From Cycas panzhihuaensis (Eukaryota; Cycadophyta): a DNA stretch of 64,000 nucleotides. The notes below the pieces were generated by a model that searched no databases, was not told where the DNA came from, and saw only the letters and a list, made by a program, of their open reading frames with translations. Both the position numbers and the translations under genes were made by a program. The DNA lies in the NCBI GenBank assembly GCA_023213395.1, contig CM041465.1, forward strand, positions 235,669,741-235,733,740, in the 5' to 3' direction. Every line of letters starts with the position of its first letter. The first letter of the stretch is position 1. Shown in pieces: positions 36,362 through 48,290 of this stretch.

Positions 36362-37240
36362 TTGACTCATCCAACGTTGTCATCAGAAGCTCTTTGGCAT
36401 GTTCGCATGGCCCATGTTCATATTGATAGACTTAGATATCTTTCTAACACTCTTCCAAACCTTCCAAAGTTTTCCTCTAAGCCCTTTAAATGTGAAGCTT
36501 GTATCATTGCCAAATCTCATCGACAACCCTTTCCTAAAAGTCAATGGAAATCAAGCCATCCATTACACTTGGTACACTATGATTTGTGTGGGCCAATGCC
36601 CATTCCTTCACTCAAGGGCAAGCTATATTACATCTCTTTCATTGATGATTTTACTAGAAAAGTATGGGTAGATTTTACGCATAAGAAAGATGAAGCATTA
36701 CAGATATTCAAGGAATTCAAAGCCCTCAACGAAAAGAGTCGTTATTAACTCAAATATCTTGAACTAATAATGGTGGTAAATATACCTTACATGAGTTTGA
36801 AAGCTACCTTCAAGACAATGGCATCAAGCATCAAACAATGAGTAGGTACCCCACCACAAAATGGAGTTCTTAGAGCGTCTGAACAGGACAATCATAAACA
36901 TGGCTCGTGCTATGTTAATATACAAAAATATACCTACCTATCTATGGGCTGAAGCAATCTGGACAGTTGTTTATTGTATCAATGCTATTAGCCTATTAAA
37001 GAAAGTACAATCACCTAATGAAAAGTGGTCAAGACAAGCCCCCATTATTCACTACTTAAAAATTTTTGGCTCTACATGCTATGCCCACATTACGGATGCG
37101 ATCGAAATAAACTCTAGCCAATGGCACTTAAAGTCATCTTTGTTGGATACCCTATGTATAAGAAAGGGTATAAGGTCTTTATACCTTCACAATGAAAAAT
37201 CATCATTACCAGAGATGTCATTTTTGTGGAGATAGAGGAT
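36362..37240 (+). pseudogene. C2 integrase
   Basis: The zinc-binding part has WHVRMAHVHIDRL and CEACIIAK (histidines and cysteines present). The core has VHYDLCGPMP with the first aspartate. At about 36750-36780 the position normally TDNGGE reads TNNGGK, so the second aspartate is lost. The frame shifts near 36870, after which EFLERLNRTIINMARAML carries the E-R-x-N-R-T segment. A stop precedes the core at about 36747. Confidence 0.88.
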
Positions 37241-37854
37241 CAGTTATTTAAATTAGACTCCATAGTACCCTTACGCTGCTCTAATAATGTTATCAAGTAT
37301 GATGTTCAGATTCTAAAATTTGGGGGAGGGACAGATATAAATTACTCCAAATGTTGGAAGCTGACAATAGAGCCTTGGAGGATACAAGTTGTGACTCTAA
37401 ACCAATGAGTGTACATCCAGTACCATCTTTTGAAGGTAACAAAGTTGACAAAGGCAAAGCCATTATAGAAGAACCATCCTCTCCACCTTCAGTTGATAAG
37501 GAAAAACAGTGGTAGAAGGACCATCTTCCTTAGGCACATCAATATCCTTCTCACAAAATAATCATTTTAACAAACATGATGAGAACTAAGAAGTTGAGGA
37601 AATGAGGACATCATTCCCAACTCAAGGATCTCAAGAAGGCCGCCAGCGTAATAAGGACATATGACCATATGAGGTGGGCAAAATTGGCACTCGAAGTGCC
37701 CATAGAGTAAGGGTGTAGGAATCATTATATATTGAGCTTGAATTAGCAGAATTGCACTTTACTCTTAATGAAGAGCCTTTAACGTACCAAGAAGCTATAA
37801 AGTATACAACTTGGAGAAACACCATGAACGAAGAGTACCAATCTTATAAAAAAT

Positions 37855-38750
37855 AATACATGGGAGCTCGTTGATCTACCACTTGGCAGAAAGGTAGTTC
37901 AAAATAAATGGATGTTCAAAAATAAATATAGATCGGATGGCACCCTTGAAAAATACAAGGCGAGGTTGGTAGCTAAAGGATTTACACAAAGGGAACATAT
38001 CGACTACACTGAAGTCTTTACACCTACAACCAAGTGGCCTACAATTAGAACTCTTGTGGCCTTGGCTGCTCAATAGGGTTGGAAAATCCACCAACTTGAT
38101 ATTAAGACTGCGTTTCTCAATGGAGATCTTGAAGAAGAAATTTATATGGCTCAACCAGAAGGATATAAAATCGAAGGTCAAGAGCATAAGGTTTTGCAGC
38201 TCGAAAGTCCTTGTATGGCCTTAAACAAGCTCCTTACACTTGGTTTGCCAAGTTGTCTAAAAGGATGAGGTAACTTGGATACGAGGTTTGTGACTATCAA
38301 GATATTAATACAACATTGTTCATCAAGCACCATAAGGATAAAGTCACTTATCTCATAATATTTATGGATGATATGCTAGTAACGGGTAATAGTGAACAGG
38401 CAATAAGCCAGTTAAAAAAGGACCTTAGCAAAATGTTTGAATTGTCTAACCCCAGTTTGATGAAATATTACTTGAGAATTAAAGTAACACAAAAGAATAG
38501 AAAAATTTTCCTCTCCGAAGAAAAATATATCAACGATATTCTAACTAAGTTTCAGTTAGAAGATGCTCAACCAGTGATGTTACCTATGGACCCTAACACC
38601 AAACTCTCAGCTGAAGGTAACACTAGGGAGGCAGACACAACACTCTATAGGAAACTTGTAGGTAGTCTCATCTATACTACCAATACAAGGCCATATATTA
38701 TACACTATGTTGGCATTCTTGCTCGTTACATGACAAATCCTAAGTAGAAT
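37855..38750 (+). pseudogene. C2 reverse transcriptase
   Basis: Begins WELVDLPLGRKVVQNKWMFK and continues RLVAKGFTQREHIDYTEVF, LDIKTAFLNGDLEEEIYM. A stop (tag for glutamine) lies near 38073 and a one-base frameshift near 38205, after which SLYGLKQAPYTWF continues in another frame. The catalytic box is FMDD (38361-38372). The last part NTKLSAEGNTREADTTLYRK and LVGSLIYTTNTRPYI matches the RT-to-RNase H connection. Inactive because of the breaks. Confidence 0.92.
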
Positions 38751-38754
38751 CATT

Positions 38755-39262
38755 AGCAGGCAGCAGTGCGAGTGTTGAGATACCTTAAGATGATCAGCAA
38801 ATATGGTATGTTGTATGAACCTAATTCAGACTTCAAACTTTCTACATACACAGATTCAAACTTTGCAGGAAATAAAGATATAGGAAGATCTACATCTGGA
38901 TATGTAACGTTTCTTGGAACAACACCAATATCATGGAGATCCAGATGGTAGAAGATAGTTGCAGATTCAACTGCCGAAGCTGAATACATTACTGCTTCTA
39001 AGACTAGTAAAGAGGTGATATGGCTGAGAAAATTATTGGAAACATTGAATATCACCCAAACAAGTCCTACAAGTCTTCATGTGGATAATTAATCAATAAT
39101 CTGCATGGTGAAAAATCCTGTATTTCATGATCGTACCAAACACATAAGTATAAAAGTCCACAGGATTAGGGAACTTATTCATGACAGCATAATTCAATTT
39201 GATTACTGCCCCACAGCAGATTAAGTGGCCAATATCTTCACCAATCTGTTGTAAAAGGTGAA
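38755..39262 (+). pseudogene. C2 RNase H
   Basis: VRVLRYLKMISKYGMLYEP, then YTDSNFAGNKDIGRSTSGYV with the first catalytic aspartate, then STAEAEYITASKTSKEVIWL with the glutamate. The last acidic region reads LHVDN followed by a stop. Ends with the usual HDRTKHISIKVHRIREL and DYCPTAD segments. Stops at about 38949 and 39090 interrupt. Confidence 0.9.
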
Positions 39263-39774
39263 GTTTGAATAGTTCTAAAGGCATATCAGCCTTAGGGCCT
39301 CCATCTTTGATTGATCAAAGAAGATGGCAATAGGATCATCATACTCTATTCTATTCGTGAAAACCCCTTGTGGGCACAGAAGAATAAGAGTAAGTCTTTA
39401 CTCTATCCTCTTTGTAAAAACCCCATGTGGGCATGGAAGGATAAGGGTTGTACTTGTTTTAGAAAATTAGAACCCGTGAAAACCCAAAAGGGCATAGGGG
39501 ATGACCAAATAGTATATAGAGACTTAATAAATTAAGCTGTACATTTAAGCTGCTTAGCTATCAGGCTACATCAAAGAGCCACCTTAGCCATTTTGATTTA
39601 TAAAAGGGGCTATAGATCTTAGAAAGTTTATGGGTTTTTATTCTCCATGAGGGTTTTCCCACAAAAGTGTCATTAAGAATTTCAATGTAATAATGAGGCT
39701 CAAATGAAGACCTCATAGAATAGATTTTCTGAAAATGACCTTACACCATTAAGGGGGGGATTAAAAGAGGTTAA

Positions 39775-40071
39775 TGTATCAAGGTCATTTGTATAGATTA
39801 ATTATGTGACCTTAAAATATATTATTAGCATTAGTCTCTTAATGAAATGCACTTTATGTGCATTTAGATGTATTCAAATTTATGTCATTAGGCGGGAAAA
39901 TCCTAACCCTAATGTTCACCTTCAATAATAAAAGGTGAAATCTCAAGGAGGGAGTCATTATTCATTCTCACCTCCAAGCTTGCTCTCATATCTTATTTCA
40001 TCTTCTTTTTCATTCTCCATTGCCATTGTGTGCATGTGAGTGATTTATCTCCTAGATCCATCCTTCCTTCA
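39775..40071 (+). repeat. C2 3' LTR (probable limits)
   Basis: Follows the aaggggggga tract, starts tgtatcaaggtc and ends cttccttca. It contains an internal 'caataataaaagg' TATA- or polyadenylation-like stretch. Limits are inferred from the tg/ca ends and from the point where G1 LTR similarity restarts at 40072; there is no second copy for proof. Confidence 0.6.
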
Positions 40072-40731
40072 GAGCATACTTATTAGTTTATGGTTTTCTC
40101 CTTATTTGCAATAAACATAACAACATACTTATCACTTTACCACAATATATAGAAGGCCAAACCCTTCACACTTAAAATGGTGAAAACCCTTTTTGTTGTC
40201 ATCTCACATCCCCAAGCCTGCCTTGGGTGTATTAGCCTAGGGAAGGCCTTGCCCCTAGGTCATAAACCCCTTATCTTGTCATATCTATAGTAGCTAGATA
40301 ACCTCAGCACCCCTTCCTTTTAGGTTGGTTCCTCTTGTAGGATGGTTACTCAATTTCCCTTTCACAAGCATGCACCTTCTACTTTGTTTGTTCAAGTATA
40401 CCTTGTTCGTCCCATTTTCCTTCTCCGGAGAGCCATTCCCTTGTTTGACCTTACCTCCCTCCTTCGGCCATCCAAGGATGGGAGGACCAACTTCTTGAGG
40501 TTAGTTAGGAGATTGAGGATATCCCTCACTCCTTCTACCCTCAGAACCAAAGCTGAGTTACTCAGAAAGAAGTTGTGCACCATTCGTGAGTCCCGAACCT
40601 GTGTTCCGACACATGGACATCCTATGTGGGTGATCTCTCTCACTTGCTGGATTGACCTTAGATTCTGAAACTCTTCATTGATTAACCCAATCCTTACCAA
40701 GTGTGGTTACCATCCCATAGATGCGATTCTA
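40072..40731 (+). repeat. G1 5' LTR, last part
   Basis: Matches 54912-55563 of the 3' LTR from 'gagcatacttattagttta' to 'gatgcgattcta', where the 3' copy ends 'aatgtaattcca'. The terminal ca is ta here. Confidence 0.9.
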
Positions 40732-40732
40732 T

Positions 40733-40750
40733 TGGTGACCATACTTGGGA
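40733..40750 (+). other. G1 primer-binding site
   Basis: tggtgaccatacttggga starts one base after the LTR. The equivalent site in G2 (61876) reads tggcgaccatcttgggg, so both elements keep a tgg-gacc-tgg site here. I cannot say which tRNA it pairs with. Confidence 0.7.
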
Positions 40751-42160
40751 CCTACTAGTAAGGGATCAATCCTTCCTCCTTTCCTGTTGGTGCTACTTCT
40801 TCTTGGTAGCTATTTTGGTTTTGTTGGACAACTCCCAATGTGTGCACCACTTTACCTCTCCTACTTTCTTCCAACCCATAGGCAGAACTTATATGCGATG
40901 ATTTTCATGTCACTTACGAGGTCTACCTCCATTGTTGGAAGACTTCCCATATCACCCCCTTCTTACGTCAGATCCTGATTTGACTATGGAGGGATTTCCC
41001 TCAGATTGGGCATATCATGCTTATGTGTACAAATCACATGACCCTCCTACTTCTTTTCAAGGATCCCCCCAAGAGGGCGAGGACCCTATCTTTTCCGGGT
41101 GATCAACAACACCTACAAGCCCATCATATCTTTACTCACGGTGAGGTTTCATCCCATCTAGAGTTTCACTACCACGGTGATGACTCTCATGAGGATCATC
41201 CTACAAGATGCACTCCATATGAGGTTACTGCCTCTTATGATCAAGTAGATACCCCTCCTGCTGATGTAGTAGAAGCCCTTAGCTAATGTTTCTAAGATGC
41301 CTATCTCTAACCACACACTAAGCGATTTGAGAACATCTTGCGAAGTATTATGCTTCCTTCTTCTATGTCCCCCTTGCTTTGCTCATCTCGTTCGATTTCC
41401 CTACATGGTGAGCCTACCTCTCACTTCATCTTCTTCTCCCCAATTTATTTTCCTTGGGGACCACCCAAGGCATGTCCTCTTCCCAACTCAGGTTGAGCAT
41501 GCCCTCATCTAGTTAAATGAATATTCCTCCTCCGCTAATAGCCTATCCACCACCCACTAGACCTAGGAGATCTGTGTGTGCCCCTACTTCTAGCCACGGG
41601 GCCCGCCCCACATACTCTTAACTTCAACCTAGGGATTCTTCCCTTTACGTGCCTCTAGGTTAAACCTCTCAATCATAGGGGTATGGAAAGGGAAACTCCC
41701 TTCCGGCTTATGGGGTAGACCCTTTGCACCTATATGGGGTCACACCACCTACGGGTGACCTATATGGGAAAAACCCGGTCCCTCACCCCTCTTTTCTAAT
41801 ATCCTACATTATGCCTCATGTTTCACCTTTGAAAGGAGGGCAAGCCCCCTCCCAAGGCACTTTCCCTTAAGCTCCTTTCAAATAAGGAGTATTTTCTCAA
41901 GGAGGAATGGGTCCATCACACCCATCTGCTCCTATGCATGCCCTTTTGAATGTGGGATTTGTATCTCCTTACCAAATGATAGAGGACAACATCCTCTTTT
42001 AAATCAAACCCTCGAGGAAGATCTAGGTAATCTTGTCCACCTCCTTTTCTATCTTACTGACCCTATGGTCGATTAAGGGCACACCCCTTTATGGATTATA
42101 GATTGACACCCCTATCTATCGAGGCGCTAAGAATCAACTTACTGCCTCACCCCCCTGAGG
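40751..42160 (+). pseudogene. G1 leader and upstream gag-like frame
   Basis: Between primer site and the capsid domain there are frames such as 41017-41286, whose product has an acidic, histidine-rich, proline-rich character (FHYHGDDSHEDHPTRCTPYE). No domain is recognised. The matching region of G2 (about 62.8-63.1 kb) shares the phrases 'acccatatggggtc' and 'caaatttgatggga', so this is conserved element sequence rather than an insertion. Confidence 0.55.
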
Positions 42161-42164
42161 TTCC

Positions 42165-43250
42165 CAAATTTGATGGGACCTCATCACAGGACCCAACGTA
42201 GCATGTCCATAGCTTTTCTATGGTATGTATTGATTACTAGGCCTATGACCACATTCTTATGAAACTCTTCCCACGATCCTTGGTGATGCCCTTAAGTGGT
42301 TCTATCGCCTGCCAACACATTCCATTTTTTCATTCCAACAGCTCGTGGATGAATTTGTCAACTATTTTGACATAGCCCATCCATTTAAGAGTGGAATGAA
42401 AGCCCTCTTATCTCTCAAACAAGGTCATGATGAGATGAATCGTGACTTTGTGAGACACTTTCATGACCTTCTTCACTCCATTAAGGCAAGTCTACCTAAG
42501 GAGTTGAAGAGGGACCTCTTTGTCAACGTTCTTCGCCAAGAAGTCCATGTCAAAGTCCTTAAAATATGGGCAACTACGTGTGACCCTGCCATAGCCAAGT
42601 GCTTGGCACTTGAGGCCATTAAGATCCAAGCCAGACTCAAGAAGTCTCTCAAGCCTTCACAACGATGTAAGGCACCTCTACCACCCCAAGAGGCCAAAAT
42701 CCAATAGCTTGCCAGGTCTTCTTCCCACCCGACTGAGTAGACCTTGGATCCTCTCACTTCCACTATACACTCATTTAAACGTACCATGAAGGAGCTCAAA
42801 TTCTAGGCTCCTTCATCCCATACTTTGCATAAACTAGTCCACCAAGCTTCTCAAGCCACTCCCCCAAAGGGTGGCAATACCTAATCTTCTCAAGCGAGGA
42901 AGCTTGATTCCTCCCTTGAGAAGAAGTGGTGTTCCATCCATGAGGAATGTTTCTATGAAGATTTATAATGGTAGGCCCAACACCCTAGAGCTACCCCGCA
43001 GCATGATTCTTCTTCTAAATGGGCATCTAGGGCTAACTTAGACTAGCTTATCCATAGAGATCCCTTCCCTAAATATAGAGAACGTGATTGCAACAACTAA
43101 CAAAAGAATAGCTGAAATAGAGGAAGATCCCTAAACCCTCGCCCTTCAAAACCCAAAGGGAAGGCTGCAAGGAATTTGTTTGATTCCCCTAGTTCTCTTA
43201 ACCATCGCACTCCCTTACCTTCTCAATCTTGAAACAAGGGAAAGAAGGTC
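42165..43250 (+). pseudogene. G1 gag (gypsy retrotransposon gag domain)
   Basis: A frame from about 42290 reads LGDALKWFYRLPTHSI, then VDEFVNYFDIAHPFKSGMKA and LLSLKQGHDEMNRDFVRHFH, the core of the Retrotrans_gag fold (the LxxxKQ-x-DEx-xxFVxxF pattern typical of gypsy capsids). Further on comes ATTCDPAIAKCLALEA. A weak Tat-style knuckle, KKWCSIHEECF, lies near 42925. Stops occur at about 42706 and again several times after. The same domain in G2 starts near 63420. Confidence 0.9.
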
Positions 43251-43679
43251 ATCCAGATGTTTGAGACCACACCATTGTATGCCTTAACTTGGTTTCAAGT
43301 AGCTAAAGAGGTGAACAATGCCTCTTCATCCACACCTCACCTTGACCCTCTTCTAGAAGTCCCTCTTCCGGAAGTCCCTACACTTCCCAAGACCATTCCT
43401 ATGCACCAGTCATTACAACTTTCAAAGAGCTCTTTTCTAACTTACCACAAATGGGAAACACTTCTCTATTTTGATGAGCTCCACACCGTAGTCACGGGAA
43501 TGTCTATAATAGATATCTTGAGGAGCTACCCTAAACATCATACACTTCTCCTGGAAGCCTTGGGTGTTGGTGATGCATTTGTTCATGCCTTTGGGTGTCA
43601 CCCTAAGTTGTGAACCCATCATCTCTTTTGACCTCAAGGATCTTCCCCCTGCCAATGAAAGGGAATGCCAATGATATTT

Positions 43680-43990
43680 TCCCTTCACCATAACTATTGA
43701 CACTCATGATTGCACTTTATGGAGAACTACTGTTGACAATGGTTCTTTCGTCAATGCCATGTCCTTGCGCATCATGCAAGAGCTTGACATATCAGTTATG
43801 GAGCTAGTTCCATGGTGGTGTCAAGGCTATAATGGTAGTGAAAAGGAACCCTTGGGATTGGTGTCCATCACCCTTACTCTTGAGGATAAGACTGTCCTCA
43901 CTAATATTATAGTTATTGACGTCGATGTCGACTACAACCTTTTGTTGGGACGCCCATAGCTTGACTAAATAGGAGCTGTGTACTTGTCTT
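43680..43990 (+). pseudogene. G1 protease
   Basis: The frame TTVDNGSFVNAMSLRIMQEL carries a retropepsin-like D-N/S-G motif, and the C-terminal end DYNLLLGRP matches the conserved YNLLLGRPW of plant gypsy proteases. A tag stop replaces the W codon. It would process Gag-Pol in the particle. Confidence 0.88.
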
Positions 43991-44999
43991 GATGGCGACA
44001 ACTTAAATTTGTCTATGAAGGGTGAATGAGGGTTGTCTCCCACGAGCCTCCTCCCACTAAACAACCTTGTCAACTTTGTCAAGCAATTCATGGTCAAGTA
44101 AAAGGTAATAAAGGCCTTTCTACCTATGCTTCTGCTTGTTCCATCAACATCCTTGATCCGATTTCCTTTAGAAGAATGTCCTTCATCTTCTTCTTCCAAC
44201 CTCATCGCTTCACCCCTATTGGTGTGGGAGCTATGGGTATCTCACCATACTTAGTGACGGCAGTTTGATGGTGAGAATGAGAAATTTCCTCATCCCATCT
44301 CTCTCTTAAGTGGGGGTAGGGGGCACTTCCTTCATTTAAGGCCCCGACCTAAAACCCCCATTATTGAAGAAACTAGCTCTTCTGTTAGATCACATGTTAT
44401 CACCCCTACTGATCAAATGATTGTTGCATCTTCCTCATTGTCACCCCCTGTAGGCAACAAAGTCAGAGAGTCTCCTGTCACTCCTCATAAGAGAACTCTT
44501 TCTGACTCTTCTAAAGAGTCCCTTGGATATGTAGAGTGGTGGGTCAACCGTTACGTTCCTGCCACTTTTCCTATCTCTCTCTCCTCATCTTCTCAAGGTG
44601 TGGTCATCCATAGCATGGATTACTTTGAGGATGACGAGGCTCGCAAGCATCTAGCATGCTCCATTCCTAATCTCCCTTCTAGTCACCATAGGCTTGGTCA
44701 TTAGAAGGTTTTAGCTATTGGGTCATCTCTTGCCAACCCAAATCCATCTCCTGTTCTACCCCTTCCTATAACCGAGCCCCCCTTCACTTCGAGGAAGGAA
44801 ATGCTATGTTCATGGGGGCAACTAAGGACATAGTCCTTGCCCCAGGTAAAGTCATAAAGGTGGGAGAGGAATACTCTCTTGATAAAATGAAGGAGTACAC
44901 CCTTCTGTTCCAAGAATTTTGAGACATCTTCAGGTGGGATTATTCTTATATGAAGGGAATAGACCCTTCAATCATTACCCATAATCTTACCACCATTCT

Positions 45000-45835
45000 A
45001 GGTGCTCGCCCTGTACATCAAAAATAGCACCCTCTTTATCCCAAGCCTTCAACTATCGTCAAGATAGAATTTGAAAAACTCCTAAACATGAGGTTAATCA
45101 CTTCTATTGACTACCCCAAGTGGGTGTCCAATATTGTCCTTGTTACAAAAAAGAATGGGATAATTAGGATATATGTTGATTTTTGAGATATCAACAATGT
45201 GTGTCCTAAGGACAACTTCGTACTTCTCTTCATCAATCAAATCATTGATTGAACTACTGGTTTCAAAGTCATGTCCTTAATGGATGACTTCTTAAGCTAC
45301 AACCAAATCCAGATTTCTCTTGAAGACCGTCATAAGACAACATTCACTACCCCATGGGGCACCTTCACCTATAAAGTGATGCCCTTTGGGCTAAAAAATA
45401 TAGGCACCACCTACTAGAGGGCGATGTAATTCATATTCCATGACCTTATCAACAAATCCTTAGAGGTTTTCATGGATGATATGATAGGTCTCTCATACAT
45501 CAAGGCCCACCATCCTTCTGATTTATGGGCCATCTTCACATAATGTCACAAATATCATGTAAGCCTTAATCCTCTCAAATGCGTATTTGCCATAACAACT
45601 GGCAAACTCCTCGACTTCCTTGTCTCAAAACAAGGAATCCAAATCGACCTCGACAAAGTCAAGGCCATTCTTGACATGGCGCCTCCTAAAACCCAATGAT
45701 AGATTAAGTCATTCTTAGGTAGGCTTGGATTTCTCAGGCATTTCTTGGAAAATTTTACTATAAATGCCAAACCTCTCACCAACTTATTAAAGAAGGGAGC
45801 CCCATTCATTTGGTCTTCAAAGGTCTAACAATCCT
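45000..45835 (+). pseudogene. G1 reverse transcriptase
   Basis: FEKLLNMRLITSIDYPKWVS, NIVLVTKKNGIIRIYVDF, then DINNVCPKDNF, MDDFLSYNQIQI, TTFTTPWGTFTYKVMPFGLK, the catalytic FMDD (45469-45480) and later SLNPLKCVFAI with FLVSKQGIQIDLDKVKAI. These are the ordered gypsy RT motifs; PKDNF and MPFGLKN resemble Tat/Athila-type RTs. Stops at about 45185, 45253, 45417 and 45541. Confidence 0.93.
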
Positions 45836-45859
45836 TCAAAGAACTCAAGGAAGCTCTCA

Positions 45860-46190
45860 CTTTGCCCAGCGTTGGCCCCTCTCTTTGACAAACCATTCAT
45901 TCTCTACACTTCAGCTACCGATGAGTCTTTGGGTAATATGTTAGCTCAGGAGGATGATTTGGGGACCGAAAAGGCCATTTACTTCATTAGTCATACCCTC
46001 ATGGCTGTTGAACTTAACTACTCTCCTATAGAGAAGGATTGCCTCTTCTTGGTGTGCGCTACCAAGAAGTTTAAACACTACTTGCTCATGAATACTACTC
46101 AGGTGATTGTTTAATATGATCCCCTAAGATATTTGCTTACCTTACCTGATCTGACAAGTAAGACTAGCAAGTGGGCTACCCTCTTTTAGG
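45860..46190 (+). pseudogene. G1 first RNase H (gypsy type)
   Basis: Frame 45872-46114 reads APLFDKPFILYTSATDESLG, then MLAQEDDLG and ELNYSPIEKDCLFLVCATKK, the RNase H attached to gypsy RT (RT_RNaseH_2 type). It is joined to RT by a shifted frame near 45865. This is the ordinary gRNH; a second, different RNase H lies at 51580-51960. Confidence 0.9.
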
Positions 46191-46519
46191 AATTTGACCT
46201 CTAAATTGTTAACAGGAAATCAAAGAAATGGATGGTGGTGGCCGAGTAACTCGATGACACCCTTATCCCAAACCCTTTTAGCATTCATGTTGATAACTCT
46301 TTACCTGATGAGCCCATTTTGGTTATTTGATTCTCCTCCTCATCCACTGGCGATAGTGAGTGGTATGGGGACATTGTACAATACCTCACCCAGTAGAAGT
46401 ACCATCCCAAAGCCAACAAAAAAGTTAGGTCATGTATTCCAGCTATTGCTGGGCAATACTTCCTTATGGGTTAAGTATTATACAAAAGATCCTTAGATGG
46501 GATCCTTCTTTATTGTGTC

Positions 46520-47605
46520 AACCCCAGCGCAGTGGACCAGCTACTCCTTGCATGCCATAACAATATTTGTAGGGGGCATTTTAGGGGCCAATCCGTGGCC
46601 CAATGGATCCTTCGCATGGGGTATTACTGGCCATCCCTCTTCAAGGATGCCCATGCCTATGCCCTAAGATGTCGGTGGTGCCAAGAGCACACTAACATCA
46701 CCCACTTACCTTCTGATGCCCTTCATCCTATCATATCTCCATGGCCCTTCTCCCAATGGGGGTTGGACCTTATTGGATCCATATTCCCACCTTCTTCATC
46801 ATAGCACAAGTTCATCTTGACTGTGACAGAGTACTTCACCAAATGGGCTAAAGTGGTCCCTTTGTCCTCTACCCCTGGTAAGATGATAGCCACTTTCATC
46901 TACCAACATATCATTTACCATTTCAGAGTCCCCAATGTCCTGATTACAGACAATGGAACTCCTTTCTGTAATAAGGAGATGGACAAACTCTGTAAGAAAT
47001 TTAAAATTTCTCACAAAACCTCCTCTCCCTATTACCCTAAGGCCAACGGCTAAGTTGAATCGTTTAATAAAACTCTTATAAACATTTTAAAGAAAATCAT
47101 CACCCAATCTCAAAAAGATTGGCATCTCCAGCTCCTTTCCGCTCTATGGACGTATCGCACATCTATCCATACGACTATGGAAATGACCCTTTTTTTCCTA
47201 GTATACAGAATAGAGGCAATTCTCCCATTAGAAGTGGAGATTCCCTCTTTATGAGTCTCCCTTTGGAGTCTTGTTGATGAGGAGTCTCTCCATTAGGCTC
47301 GCCTCTTAGACCTTGAGGCCTTAGATAAGAGGTGCTTGATAGTTTACCAAGCAAATCTTGCTTTTAAGCCCAAGGCAAGAAGGACATACGATAAATGCCT
47401 TCGCCCATTCCCTTTGCATCTTGGGGATCATGTCCTCAAATTGGAATATCACCATGATCACCTATCCAAGTTCAGACCTAAATGGGTTGGCCCCTTTGTC
47501 ATTTTTGAGAGCCTCAATAATGGCACTTACATGATTGCAACCTTAGAAGGTCTCAAATTTGAGAAAACTGTTAATAGAAAATTCCTAAAGAAATTTTATG
47601 TATGA
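46520..47605 (+). pseudogene. G1 integrase
   Basis: Zinc-binding H-H-C-C present: HNNICRGHFRG with the two histidines and CRWCQEH with the two cysteines. Core: WGLDLIGSI (first D), LITDNGTPFCNKEMD (second D), and VESFNKTLINILKK (glutamate). The C-terminal frame 47336-47605 (GDHVLKLEYHHDHLSKFRPK, WVGPFVIFESLNNGTY) is the GPY/F region. No chromodomain follows. Stops at about 46802, 47051 and 47252-47297 break it. Confidence 0.94.
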
Positions 47606-48290
47606 CCATTTCTCTCTCTCTTTCTGCTCTAAAACAAGCATAAACTACCACCCTAGGTACGTCTCCATTTCTCCTAATCACAGGTGAAATGGCAGTTTAA
47701 GGTGGCCCTCTCGCTCCTTTTGGATTCCTCCCATGGAACCTCTTGTCCCCCTTTCCCTAGGGGCTTCATCCTCCTAATTGGGTGTGTTGTCCCTATTGCT
47801 CCTGAGCTTGGGAACACTCCCTAACTAGGATGTCATGCTTGAGTATCATTACTCCCTTTCTCACTAGCACTTCCTTTGCATATTCCACTATGTTCCCATA
47901 TGGACATGTATGGCTCCCTACTTCCTAGCCCCACATATGCCTATCACGAGTGCTCATGGTGATCATGTGTGCTTCTAGGGATGTGGTCTTATATGAAAAG
48001 AAGTGAGTGTAACTCAAATAATCCTATAACACAAACCATATAATTAACCCAAATCATCATGATCTATAACTCCTCGTGCACATGTGCACCCTCATACATG
48101 TATATACAAATATCTACACAAAAATAAAGATAACACAATACATCATCATGTATCACCACACACTATCATATATCAAATGGGGTACAAATGGCCCTGCCTA
48201 TATACATAAAAAATCATAATGTATTATATCATATAAATGGTATGGTACATCACTCGCAGGAAGCTGAAATCCTTATAGGGACGAGTACAA
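47606..48290. other. G1 post-integrase spacer
   Basis: Non-coding on the sense strand. On the minus strand it would be the 3' flank of the PMD-like antisense frame. It contains AT-rich low-complexity sequence (about 48050-48240). No domain seen. Confidence 0.5.

Larger units (their letters stand above)
34744..40071 (+). mobile_element. Ty1/copia element C2 nested in the G1 5' LTR
   Basis: Plus-strand copia with gag, knuckle, protease, integrase, RT and RNase H in copia order, polypurine tract aaggggggga at 39751-39760 and a 3' LTR at about 39775-40071. It is a different family from C1 and C3: the Gag and RT phrases and the short 297 bp LTR differ. No matching 5' LTR was found upstream, so the left end is lost or unrecognised. 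The surrounding G1 LTR loses roughly 0.7 kb here compared with the 3' LTR. Many stops and frameshifts make it inactive. Confidence 0.85.

Noticed and set aside
40342-40978. Overlapping frames of 66-108 codons
   Set aside because: They cover the end of the G1 5' LTR and its leader; equivalents in the 3' LTR are broken differently.
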